A stretch of DNA of 64,000 nt from Gemmatimonadales bacterium (GTDB taxonomy: Bacteria; Gemmatimonadota; Gemmatimonadetes; Gemmatimonadales; GWC2-71-9). Shown in pieces: positions 46,786 to 54,138 of this stretch (the first letter of the stretch is position 1; the number at the start of each line of letters is the position of its first letter). A program made the position numbers and the translations under genes. Where the stretch lies: contig DASYCE010000007.1 of NCBI GenBank assembly GCA_036500345.1, positions 1 to 64,000 of the forward strand, in the 5' to 3' direction. The notes beneath the pieces are model-generated. The model saw only the letters and a list, made by a program, of their open reading frames with translations. It was not told the DNA's origin and did not search any database.

Positions 46786-47057
46786 GCCGTCGCCGCCAGT
46801 GCGTCGATCACGCGCTGCGCCCGCTGCTTGAGCGCGGGGATCCGTTCCCACGCGAGATAGTCGCGCAGCAGCGGCACGTGCTCGAGATCGCCCCGACGTT
46901 CGATCCATCCCAGTGCTGCGAACCGGCGGTGCATCCGCGTCGAGAAGAGATCGTGGCGATGCGACCGATCGTATCCGCCCGCAAGCAGCCAGCCGCCGGC
47001 GACGCCAAGGATCGCGGCTCCGGCAAAGATTGCTGCAGCAGGGGGACGACGATTCAT
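46782..47057 (-). CDS. Small membrane-anchored hypothetical protein
   Basis: 91 residues. One N-terminal membrane helix (AAAIFAGAAILGVAGGWLLA) and a short, charged, helical tail (LEHVPLLRDYLAWERIPALK). ATG 47057 overlaps the recR stop and its own stop overlaps the roadblock gene start, both by ATGA. It lies between recR and the MglA/roadblock pair in the operon. No known domain; function unknown. Confidence 0.65.
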   Translation of the reverse strand: MNRRPPAAAIFAGAAILGVAGGWLLAGGYDRSHRHDLFSTRMHRRFAALGWIERRGDLEHVPLLRDYLAWERIPALKQRAQRVIDALAATA

Positions 47058-47647
47058 CGCAGCTCCTCGCGTGCGGTGAGAGCGTGGGTCAGGGTGACTC
47101 CGTCGACGTATTCCAGTTCGCCTCCGACCGGGAGCCCGCGTGCGAGGCGCGACACCCGGACTGCCGGATACGCCGACAGGACCTGCTGGAGATATGTCGC
47201 CGTCGCTTCGCCTTCGAGCGACGAGTTCGTGGCGAGGATCACCTCGCGTACCGCTCCGCCGGCAAGCTGGGCTTCGAGCAATCCGATGCGCAGCGCATCC
47301 GGCCCCACGCCATCGAGTGGCGACAACCGTCCGCCGAGGACCAGGTACCGGCCGCGAAAGGCAGCCGATCGCTCAACCACCGCCACGGCCGAGGCTTCTT
47401 CCACGATACAGATCAATCCGGCATCGCGACGTGGATCGGCGCAGATGGCGCAGACTTCCTCTTCCGCCGGCTGGCCGCAGATCGAGCATGGATGGACGCG
47501 CTCGGCCACCGCGACGATCGCGCCGGCGAGCGCCGACATCCGCTCGGTCGGCTGCTGCAGCAGGTGGTAGACGAGGCGCTGCGCCGTCTTTCGCCCCACC
47601 CCCGGCAGCCGCGCGAATTCGGTGATCAGCGCGTCGAGTGCGCTCAC
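47054..47647 (-). CDS. recR: Recombination mediator RecR
   Basis: 197 residues. Helix-hairpin-helix LITEFARLPGVGRKTAQRL, the four-Cys zinc motif HPCSICGQPAEEEVCAIC, and the Toprim domain beginning ICIVEEASAVAVVERS with TNSSLEGEATATYL. It ends in a Walker-B-like region (RLARGLPVGGELEYVDGVTL). It works with RecO/RecF to load RecA. GTG 47647 overlaps the ybaB stop (GTGA). The order SRP RNA-dnaX-ybaB-recR is a known conserved arrangement in bacteria. Confidence 0.95.
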   Translation of the reverse strand: MSALDALITEFARLPGVGRKTAQRLVYHLLQQPTERMSALAGAIVAVAERVHPCSICGQPAEEEVCAICADPRRDAGLICIVEEASAVAVVERSAAFRGRYLVLGGRLSPLDGVGPDALRIGLLEAQLAGGAVREVILATNSSLEGEATATYLQQVLSAYPAVRVSRLARGLPVGGELEYVDGVTLTHALTAREELR

Positions 47648-47898
47648 CCGTGGTCATCGAGGCGGCGCTGCGCTTCCGCAATCGCCGCCATCACCAGGTC
47701 CGCCAGCAGATCGGCGTCGCGCCCGTTGAACGCTTCTGGCGCAATCACCAGCGATTGCAGCGCACCACGCCCGTCGACTGTCGCGCGAACCAGCCCCGCT
47801 CCTGCATCTGCCGTCACCAATTTCCCTGCAAGTTCTGCATCAGCGCGGCCTGCGTCCGGCCGTGACTCGCGCTGCGAAATCCTGGTTGGATCTGCCAA
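47644..47898 (-). CDS. YbaB/EbfC-family nucleoid-associated protein, short form
   Basis: 84 residues from TTG 47898, chosen because GGAGG lies eight bases upstream. A longer TTG start at 47937, overlapping dnaX, is possible. The diagnostic half is present: ELAGKLVTADAGAGLVRATV, then DGRGALQSLVIAPEAF and LLADLVMAAIAEAQRR. The N-terminal Gln/Met-rich coiled helix of typical YbaB (about 105 residues) is shortened and unusual (DPTRISQRESRPDAGRADA). By family it binds DNA as a dimer. Confidence 0.8.
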   Translation of the reverse strand: MADPTRISQRESRPDAGRADAELAGKLVTADAGAGLVRATVDGRGALQSLVIAPEAFNGRDADLLADLVMAAIAEAQRRLDDHG

Positions 47899-47923
47899 AA
47901 CTGCCGCCTCCGTCGTCGGGCGA

Positions 47924-49606
47924 TCACTGATCGTCAATCAGTTCCAAATCTAACGCTGCGGCTGCGGCATCCAGCGCCGGATCCTTGCGTCGCAACTCGG
48001 TGAGCCGCTCGTTCCGAAGGTCGGTCGCCGACATCCGCCGCGGCTTCGCATCGGCGGCTGCGGGCGCCGCAGCGCCCTGGATTGCGATTCGCACCGGCGA
48101 CCCCAGTGCTGCCGTCACAATTGTTTCCACCGTCGCCTGCTGCCGTGCAATCCCCTCCTGGAACAACGCGCTCTCCGGCCCGAACATGAGGCCGAGCGTC
48201 CCGGCATCGACCACCTGCGGCGTCGCGTGCGACAGCGCCTGGCCGAGGAGCGGGCTCTGCCGCCCGGCGGTGGCAATGACCTCTTCCCAGACGGCCGCCA
48301 GAACCTCGGCGGAGAGACCTGCGCCCCCCTCGACCACTCGCTTCGGCGGAGTCGGCGCCGCCTTCCGTGCTGTCGCCGCCCGAGCCGCCGCTGGAGCCGG
48401 TGCAGCGGCTTGTGGCGCCTCCGGAACGCCCATCCCCTTACCAGTTATCGGCTTGGACGGGGCTGCCCCAGAGGGGGTTCCACCGGCCAGGAGCTCGCGG
48501 AGGTCTACCGCACGGTCCATCATCGCCCAGCGGAGGATCAGCGTCTCGAGCCCGATTCTCGGATTGGCACTGCGCCTGATCGCCCCCTCCGCCTCGGTGA
48601 GGAGCTTGAGCATCCTGACGGCGTCTTCGGCAGCGATCCCGGGGGCGAGTTCGGTCAGGACGGTCCTGGTCGATTCTGCGAGCCCTTCAGGCTCGGCGCC
48701 GAAGTGGCGCATCACCAGCGCCCGGAGCATCTCGGCGAGGCCGCCGGCGAACTCGGCGAGATCGGCGCCAGAATCGACTACCTGGTCCATGATCTGGAAG
48801 ATCCTGGCCGGATCGCGGGCGGCCACGGCGCCCAGCACCGCCCCGTACGATTCGTCGTCGAGCAGACCGAGCGCCTGGCGCACCCTGGCCGCCGTAAGCG
48901 GACCCTCTCCGAACGAAAGGCACTGATCGAGGACCGAGAGGGCGTCTCGCATACCGCCGTCGGCGTGCCGGGCGATCAGCAGGAGGGCGTCGTCCTCGGC
49001 GTCAAGCTGTTCGGCCGTGAGAACCTGGCGGAGCCGGTCGTGAATCGCCGCCGGCCCGATACGTCGAAAGTCGAAGCGCTGCAGCCGCGACAGGACGGGA
49101 GCTGCGGTGTTGGCGATCTTCTGCGGCTCGGTCGTGGCAAAGACAAAAACCACCCCCGGAGGCGGCTCCTCGAGGATCTTGAGGAGAACGTTCCACGCCT
49201 CGCGGGTGAGCATGTGCGCTTCGTCGACGATGTAGACCTTGTGATGCCCTTCCTGCGACGCCGCGTACATGGCGCGCTCGCGCAGGTCGCGGGCGTCGTC
49301 GACGCCGCGGTTCGATGCGGCATCGATCTCGACGACGTCGAGGTCGGCGGAGCCGTTCCAGATCTTGAGGCACGAGGAGCATTGCCCGCATGGCTCGCCG
49401 TCGGCACCGCGATTTTCGCAATTGAGCGCCATCGCGAGGATGCGGGCGGCCGTCGTTTTCCCCACGCCGCGCGGTCCGGTGAGCAGGTAGCCATGGCCCA
49501 CGCGATTGCGCGCCACTGCACCGCGAAGCGCAGCCGCGACGTGATCCTGCACCACGAGATCGGCAAAGCGGCGCGGACGGTAACGGCGGGCGAGAGCAAT
49601 GGTCAC
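47924..49606 (-). CDS. dnaX: DNA polymerase III subunit gamma/tau
   Basis: 560 residues from GTG 49606, where the family N terminus starts (IALARRYRPRRFADLVVQDH). Walker A GPRGVGKTTAARILA, zinc module C-x8-C-x2-C-x2-C (NCENRGADGEPCGQCSSC), Walker B VYIVDEAHMLTREAWN, sensor 1 FATTEPQKI, SRC-like ready region. An Ala/Pro-rich linker (about 385-440) separates the clamp-loader core from the C-terminal tau domain. I see no obvious slippery A-run for a short gamma form. The SRP RNA lies 30 bases upstream. Confidence 0.94.
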   Translation of the reverse strand: MTIALARRYRPRRFADLVVQDHVAAALRGAVARNRVGHGYLLTGPRGVGKTTAARILAMALNCENRGADGEPCGQCSSCLKIWNGSADLDVVEIDAASNRGVDDARDLRERAMYAASQEGHHKVYIVDEAHMLTREAWNVLLKILEEPPPGVVFVFATTEPQKIANTAAPVLSRLQRFDFRRIGPAAIHDRLRQVLTAEQLDAEDDALLLIARHADGGMRDALSVLDQCLSFGEGPLTAARVRQALGLLDDESYGAVLGAVAARDPARIFQIMDQVVDSGADLAEFAGGLAEMLRALVMRHFGAEPEGLAESTRTVLTELAPGIAAEDAVRMLKLLTEAEGAIRRSANPRIGLETLILRWAMMDRAVDLRELLAGGTPSGAAPSKPITGKGMGVPEAPQAAAPAPAAARAATARKAAPTPPKRVVEGGAGLSAEVLAAVWEEVIATAGRQSPLLGQALSHATPQVVDAGTLGLMFGPESALFQEGIARQQATVETIVTAALGSPVRIAIQGAAAPAAADAKPRRMSATDLRNERLTELRRKDPALDAAAAALDLELIDDQ

Positions 49607-49635
49607 GTGCGGATCCCGCAGGGAGGAAAAGAAAA

Positions 49636-49737
49636 GTGCCCCAGGCACCCCGAAGCGACACCGGACATCGCTTAGCGCTGCTACCGGCGAGGTCCTGACG
49701 CGGTTCGCGCGCCAGCGCCCTTCGGACCTGGGGCACC
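49636..49737 (-). ncRNA. ffs: Small bacterial signal recognition particle RNA (4.5S type)
   Basis: About 102 bases. The ends pair perfectly (GUGCCCCAGG with CCUGGGGCAC), continued by CCGAAG with CUUCGG. The conserved domain IV is present as GUCAGGACC - UCGCC - GGUAGCAGC, the asymmetric-loop plus AGCAGC pattern bound by Ffh. The 3' end runs into a T-rich stretch (TTTTCTTTTCC, 49625-49635), and a TATATT box lies just upstream. Location directly before dnaX-ybaB-recR matches the arrangement known in several phyla. Confidence 0.88.
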
Positions 49738-49740
49738 GCA

Positions 49741-49768
49741 AATATAGTGGATCGATCGACGGCGGAAG
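49741..49768 (-). promoter_or_regulatory. Promoter of the SRP RNA
   Basis: On the minus strand TATATT (49746-49741) lies four to six bases before the RNA 5' end. A weak -35 candidate (CTTCCG) lies 16 bases further up. The promoter sits in the 37-base gap after the beta-propeller gene and partly within its stop region. Confidence 0.55.
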
Positions 49769-49774
49769 GGGTGG

Positions 49775-50878
49775 CTATTTCGCCGGGAGCGAGACCTTCC
49801 AGAAGGTGATGGCGTCGGCGCTGTTTCCCACCGAGATCGACGCGAGGACCTTTCGCGCCTCGAGGTCGATCATCGTCACATTGGGAAGCGACGGATTGTT
49901 GCCGTTCATCGTGACGAACAGATATCGCCCGTCGGGACTCGTCGCCATCCCGTTGGGCGTGCCGGGAAGCGCGATCGTGCCGGCGATCGTGCCGCCGTGG
50001 AGATCGACGATCGTGGCGCTGCCGGTGCCCACCGTGTCGCTGCTGCCGACAATCGCCGTCGCACCGTCCGGCGTGATGGCGATCGCCGATCCTGCCGAAG
50101 GGACCGCGATCCGGCGCGCGACCGTCCACGATCCGATGTCGACATCAAGGACTTCGCCCGACCGTGCACAAGCGATCACCGCCCGTGCGCCGGCGGCAGC
50201 GAGATCGAGCGAGGACGGATCACACGTCGCGCCGGCAGCGCCGACTCCCAGCTTCCGCGTGACTTTCATCGACTTGCGGTCAATCTCAACCAGCGAATCA
50301 CCCTGCGAGCACACCGAATAGTGACGACTCCCATCGGTGCTGAATTTCGACCCGCGGCCGCCCGCGCAGGTCGCGATCCGCGACACCTCGGTCATCGACG
50401 TGAGGTCGACGACGGAAACCGAAGACGACGCCGGAGACTGATTCGGCGTGGCGCCGCCGTTCATCACCCAGGCGTAGCTGCTGTCCGTCGTGAGTGCGAC
50501 GGCATCTGCATTCGTGCCGACGCGCTCTCCGCCACGAAGGGTGTCGGAGATCTGGGCACCGCGCGCACTGTCGGTGGCAATCGATACCTTCACGACTTCG
50601 CCGCGGCCCGAGGCATGGGTGGTGAGGACGAAGTAGCTGCGGCCATCCGGGATCGCCGCAATCGCGATCGGATCCACCGGATCGTCGGGATTGAGCCGCA
50701 TCATCGTCCTGTGCTCGATCCTTCCTGCGGCCGGCGTGAATCGGACCAGCGAAATAAGCCCCGTCGCGCGCGATGCGACGAAGAGCAGATACGATGTGCC
50801 GGCCTGCTGGGCGCGCATCGGCAGCGGATTGAGCCCCATCGTGCCGAATGCTGCCGCTGCGAGGATGAGATTCCGCAT
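49775..50878 (-). CDS. Secreted YVTN-type beta-propeller protein
   Basis: 367 residues from ATG 50878 (an ATG at 50908 would add ten residues before the signal). Signal peptide LILAAAAFGTMGL... to RAQQA. The body is a seven-bladed propeller with repeats such as SVSVVDLTSMTEVSRIATC, SLVEIDRKSMKVTRKLGVG, EVLDVDIGSWTVARRIAVP, and a clear YVTN-type blade TPNGMATSPDGRYLFVTMNG. There are no catalytic residues I can name; such proteins usually bind ligands or partners in the periplasm. Two Cys pairs may form disulfides (CAGGR...SVCSQ). No operon partner is evident. Confidence 0.75.
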   Translation of the reverse strand: MRNLILAAAAFGTMGLNPLPMRAQQAGTSYLLFVASRATGLISLVRFTPAAGRIEHRTMMRLNPDDPVDPIAIAAIPDGRSYFVLTTHASGRGEVVKVSIATDSARGAQISDTLRGGERVGTNADAVALTTDSSYAWVMNGGATPNQSPASSSVSVVDLTSMTEVSRIATCAGGRGSKFSTDGSRHYSVCSQGDSLVEIDRKSMKVTRKLGVGAAGATCDPSSLDLAAAGARAVIACARSGEVLDVDIGSWTVARRIAVPSAGSAIAITPDGATAIVGSSDTVGTGSATIVDLHGGTIAGTIALPGTPNGMATSPDGRYLFVTMNGNNPSLPNVTMIDLEARKVLASISVGNSADAITFWKVSLPAK

Positions 50879-50913
50879 GCGGCCAAAGGTACTCCGCGGC
50901 CAAGCCATCGGCG

Positions 50914-51885
50914 TCACGGTGTGACTACCGCACCTTCCACCCGCTTCGCCTGCCGCGCGTGATCCCAGACGTCCGCGACCGCGGCGCCAATCAGGAAGAC
51001 AAGCGACATGTACCAGAGCCAGAGGATGAAGAGCATCGCCGCGCCCACGTCGACGTCGAACGAGAACTGGCCGCCGTGCGCGATGTGCGCGAGATAGAGG
51101 CCGTAGAGGCGCTTCGCGATCTCGAATCCGACCGTGCCGACCAGCGACGCGAGCAACGCCCCCGGCCATGCCAGGCGCTTGGGCGACGCGTACCGGTACA
51201 GCAGCACGAAGAGCGCGATACCGAAGAGGAATGCCACCCCCTGCCCCGCCAGCCGGCCGCCGGTGGTGAGGAGGAAGCCCCAGCGAGGATCGACCTGCAC
51301 GCCGCGTGCTGCCGTCATCGTCAACGCGGTGGTGGTCACCGTGTTGGCCACCGCCAGCACGAGCACCACCAGGACCATGGCCGTGTCCTGCGCCTTGGCG
51401 AGGAGATAGCCGGCAACGTAGCTCCAGACGAAGTGACCCTTCACCGGCCGCTGCCGGACCTGGAAGATCCGCGACAGGCAGACGCGGACTGCGCCGAACA
51501 CCCGGGTGCTGAACCAGAGCGACAGCGGAATGGCAAACCAGGTGAGCTTGCTGCGATACCCCTGCAGCTTGGCGACGAGCCCCTCGACGAGGACGAATGG
51601 ATCGGCATTCGAGCCATGTCCATGCTGCGGCAGAAAGCGTCCGATGAGATCGGCCGCCGAGGCGGTATCCACCGCGCTCGATGAGACGAGATAGCCGAGA
51701 AAGGCGATCAGCAGGATCGCCAGCGGAATGATGGCGAGCAGGGCATCAAAGGTCAGCGCCGATGCCAGGAGCGGAAGGTTCGCGCGCTCGAGCGTGTCGG
51801 CGATACGGGCGTGCAGCGAGAGAGGGACCGGGGTCACGGAGCCGCCAGCAGGCGGCCCCGCCGAATCAGCGCCGGGCCCGCTCAC
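50914..51885 (-). CDS. YihY/BrkB-family inner membrane protein
   Basis: 323 residues with six membrane helices. Family features are LPLLASALTFDALLAIIPLA, the cytoplasmic GALLASLVGTVGFEIAKRLYG, and the last helices with AMLFILWLWYMSLVFLIGAA. The hydrophilic tail is short. Once called ribonuclease BN in error, the family is of uncertain transport function. GTG 51885 overlaps the stop of the YtxH-like gene (GTGA), so the two are coupled. Confidence 0.88.
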   Translation of the reverse strand: MSGPGADSAGPPAGGSVTPVPLSLHARIADTLERANLPLLASALTFDALLAIIPLAILLIAFLGYLVSSSAVDTASAADLIGRFLPQHGHGSNADPFVLVEGLVAKLQGYRSKLTWFAIPLSLWFSTRVFGAVRVCLSRIFQVRQRPVKGHFVWSYVAGYLLAKAQDTAMVLVVLVLAVANTVTTTALTMTAARGVQVDPRWGFLLTTGGRLAGQGVAFLFGIALFVLLYRYASPKRLAWPGALLASLVGTVGFEIAKRLYGLYLAHIAHGGQFSFDVDVGAAMLFILWLWYMSLVFLIGAAVADVWDHARQAKRVEGAVVTP

Positions 51886-52295
51886 TCAGACTCGTCGTCG
51901 GCCTCGTCGGGTTCGTCGCCGCCCACCGCGGCGCGCGCCCGGGCACGAGCTTCCGCCAGGCGACGCTCCATCTCGTCGCGGGCATGCGAGGTGTTGCGCT
52001 CGACCTTGCGCTTTCCGTCGCGCACATCGTCGAGGACCTCGTCGGCGAAGTCTTCCACCGACTCCTTGAGCTTGCGCCCCTTGGTCTGGATTCCGTCGCT
52101 GATGTCCTCCAGCGCCTCGCCGGCCCGCACCCGGAACCGGCGACTGCGGCGCACCAGGTCGCGCCGTGTCCGGCCGCCCTCCGCCGGCGCGAAGAGGACA
52201 CCCAACCCCACGCCAAGCGCGGCGCCCACCAGGAACCATCCGAACCCGGATCCCGAGCCGGTCTCGATCACCGTCACATCACGATCTTCTCGCAT
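51882..52295 (-). CDS. YtxH-like membrane-anchored coiled-coil protein
   Basis: 137 residues from ATG 52295 (GAGG upstream). One N-terminal membrane helix GFGWFLVGAALGVGLGVLFA is followed at once by PAEGGRTRRDLVRRS, the YtxH family join. The rest is a highly charged helix (about 45-120, ERNTSHARDEMERRLAEARA) and an acidic end. Such proteins are linked to envelope stress in other bacteria. It is coupled to the YihY/BrkB gene downstream. Confidence 0.8.
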   Translation of the reverse strand: MREDRDVTVIETGSGSGFGWFLVGAALGVGLGVLFAPAEGGRTRRDLVRRSRRFRVRAGEALEDISDGIQTKGRKLKESVEDFADEVLDDVRDGKRKVERNTSHARDEMERRLAEARARARAAVGGDEPDEADDESE

Positions 52296-52315
52296 TGTGT
52301 CGCCTCGCTGTCGGT

Positions 52316-53653
52316 CTATTCGCCTGCGTCGGGGTCGTCCTCGGCCTGGACCCCCGCGTGAACCAGCGCATCGTGCCGGAGGGCCGGCGCCGAGACAAAG
52401 TCGCGAACCACCGATGCCGTTCCACCCACCTTCAACTGATCGAAGAGAAACCCGAACGTCGCTTCGAGATCGGCACCAATCTGCTGACGAATCGCGGCCG
52501 GCAACTCCCACATCTCCCGCTTGAACGGTCCGATCGCCTTCTTGCGCGCCTTGTAATAGAACTGCTCGTCGGAGTCGCCCGATTTCCGCTCGCCCTGCGC
52601 GTTCACATCAAGCCAGGCATACATCCGCTGGCGCAACTCGGCCGGCAGTGCCGGATGGTCGAAGACGATGTTCTGGAAATTGGTCGCGAGATGGATCTCG
52701 GCAGTCTCGATCCGCGGGAAGTTGCCGAAGGCGTTGGAGGGCAGCGTCGATGCACCGTGCTGGACGGCACCCCCAAGTCCATAGTCGTCGCGCGCCGAAC
52801 GCGACAACGCTTCGAGCGCTGCAAGATCGAGCTTGACTGCGGCGATCGACCCGTCGGGGAGAACGACGCCGCCGTGCGACGTGCCGGTCTGGACCGAGAT
52901 CTTGCTGATCCCTTCTCCGCCGCCCCCCGCCGCCAGTGTTCGATTGTACCCATCCATGAACGCGTGCAGCTCTTCCACCGTCGAGTTCTTGGTCCCGACC
53001 TCGCCGATCTCCGCGCCAACCGAGACGGTGACCCCCACGGGTTCGTGCGACCGGATGTACCTGGTGATCTCGGCGGCGCGCTCGTAATTGGCGCGCTGCT
53101 GTTCGTCCAGCGTCGCGAACGACAGATCGACGAGGGTCGAGGTGTCGACGTCGATGTTGAAGAAACCGGCCGCGATCTCCTCGGCGATGAGATGCTTCAC
53201 CTCACGCACCTCGGCCTCGGGATCGGCCTGATACTTCTTGGCGTTGACCTGGCAGTGATCACCCTGAATGAAGAGCGGTCCGCGAAATCCTTCGCGCAAC
53301 GCCGCGGCCAGCATCACCGCCACGTACTCCGCCGGGCGCTGGTCGGTGTAGGCAATCTCGGAACGAGCGATTTCGAGAATGATGGCCCCGGCGTCGCGGG
53401 CACGAGCCGCGCGGAAGACTGCGCGCGCAGTGTCGTATGCCATGACGCGGACGTTGATCGCCGGCACAGTGAACCCGCCGCACGCCCCGCGCCCGCGCGC
53501 GAGATAGAGATCATGGATCGATGCCGGGCGTACGCCAGCCGACTGGCCGAGTTCCCACAGCTTTGAACGGGCGCCGGTCCGCGCATCACCCGGCGCGAAG
53601 ACAGCGTCAAAGGCCAGTTGGTCGATCTGGGCTGGATCAGGGGTGAGCGACAC
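52316..53653 (-). CDS. Class II fructose-bisphosphate/tagatose-type aldolase, large atypical form
   Basis: 445 residues from GTG 53653 (GAGG 13 bases upstream). TIM-barrel class II aldolase features: GGFTVPAINVRVMAYDTARA, the Asp/His site PLFIQGDHCQVNAKKYQ, FFNIDVDTSTLVDLSF, GVTVSVGAEIGEVGTKNST, TGTSHGGVVLPDGS and GAVQHGASTLP. It is about 100 residues longer than FbaA; the extra part is C-terminal (from about 340) and helical (SDEQFYYKARKKAIGPFKRE). It most likely cleaves or forms fructose-1,6-bisphosphate with zinc. It is divergent from pyruvate kinase and near pgi, supporting a glycolytic or gluconeogenic role. Confidence 0.75.
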   Translation of the reverse strand: MSLTPDPAQIDQLAFDAVFAPGDARTGARSKLWELGQSAGVRPASIHDLYLARGRGACGGFTVPAINVRVMAYDTARAVFRAARARDAGAIILEIARSEIAYTDQRPAEYVAVMLAAALREGFRGPLFIQGDHCQVNAKKYQADPEAEVREVKHLIAEEIAAGFFNIDVDTSTLVDLSFATLDEQQRANYERAAEITRYIRSHEPVGVTVSVGAEIGEVGTKNSTVEELHAFMDGYNRTLAAGGGGEGISKISVQTGTSHGGVVLPDGSIAAVKLDLAALEALSRSARDDYGLGGAVQHGASTLPSNAFGNFPRIETAEIHLATNFQNIVFDHPALPAELRQRMYAWLDVNAQGERKSGDSDEQFYYKARKKAIGPFKREMWELPAAIRQQIGADLEATFGFLFDQLKVGGTASVVRDFVSAPALRHDALVHAGVQAEDDPDAGE

Positions 53654-53683
53654 GCGGAATCCTCGAGTTGGTCACAGGCGGGA

Positions 53684-53712
53684 ATGATATGAAATCAGGC
53701 GTATAATGTCAC
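53684..53712 (-). promoter_or_regulatory. Promoter of the aldolase gene
   Basis: On the minus strand GTGACA (53712-53707) and TATCAT (53689-53684) are separated by 17 bases, each one mismatch from the sigma-70 consensus. They lie about 30 bases before the GTG start. The same AT-rich patch reads TATAAT on the plus strand (53702-53707). Confidence 0.55.
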
Positions 53713-53720
53713 GACAGTCG

Positions 53721-54029
53721 TTTTCCACAGCAGGCGATGGTGTGCACGAAATGTGGACCGAAAAGTTGGCACCGGCGCGCCAAGTGGACAATCATCGGGG
53801 GCGCCATGCCCATATGCCGAAAGGAGTTCCGCTCCTCGGCCCCAACTTCTCACCACGTCCACATGTGGAAGAGTTTTCCCGTCCACAGATGTGCGAGTCC
53901 CAAAAGCGGACCATTTGACCACTTCTTCTCGTGTGGACCGAATGTCGATTCACGGGCGGGGAAAAACCACAAAAACCAGCTGCGGTGCGGCTTGCGTGGC
54001 GAAATGGCGGGTGGGAAAAACCTTCCACA
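53721..54029 (+). promoter_or_regulatory. Cluster of TGTGGA/TCCACA motifs in the divergent aldolase-pyk region
   Basis: The 485-base gap 53654-54138 has no convincing gene. Within it the hexamer TCCACA or its complement occurs at 53724-53729 (as TTTTCCACA), 53752-53757, 53858-53863, 53864-53869 (together a perfect TCCACATGTGGA palindrome), 53882-53887, 53932-53937 and 54024-54029. TGTGGACCGAA occurs twice, exactly 180 bases apart (53752 and 53932). TTTTCCACA resembles a DnaA box, so a DnaA-binding region or replication origin is possible; an operator controlling both glycolytic genes is equally possible. A small AGGAG/CTCCT hairpin is at 53822-53836. Confidence 0.5.
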
Positions 54030-54138
54030 CTCTCCCCGTGACGTGGAGCGGTGACTGGGGAGAGAATCGCACCGCAGCTGCCCCTCGTGGCCCCAACAGG
54101 ATACCTTTGGAACCCGATCCTCGGAGCCAGTCGATTTC

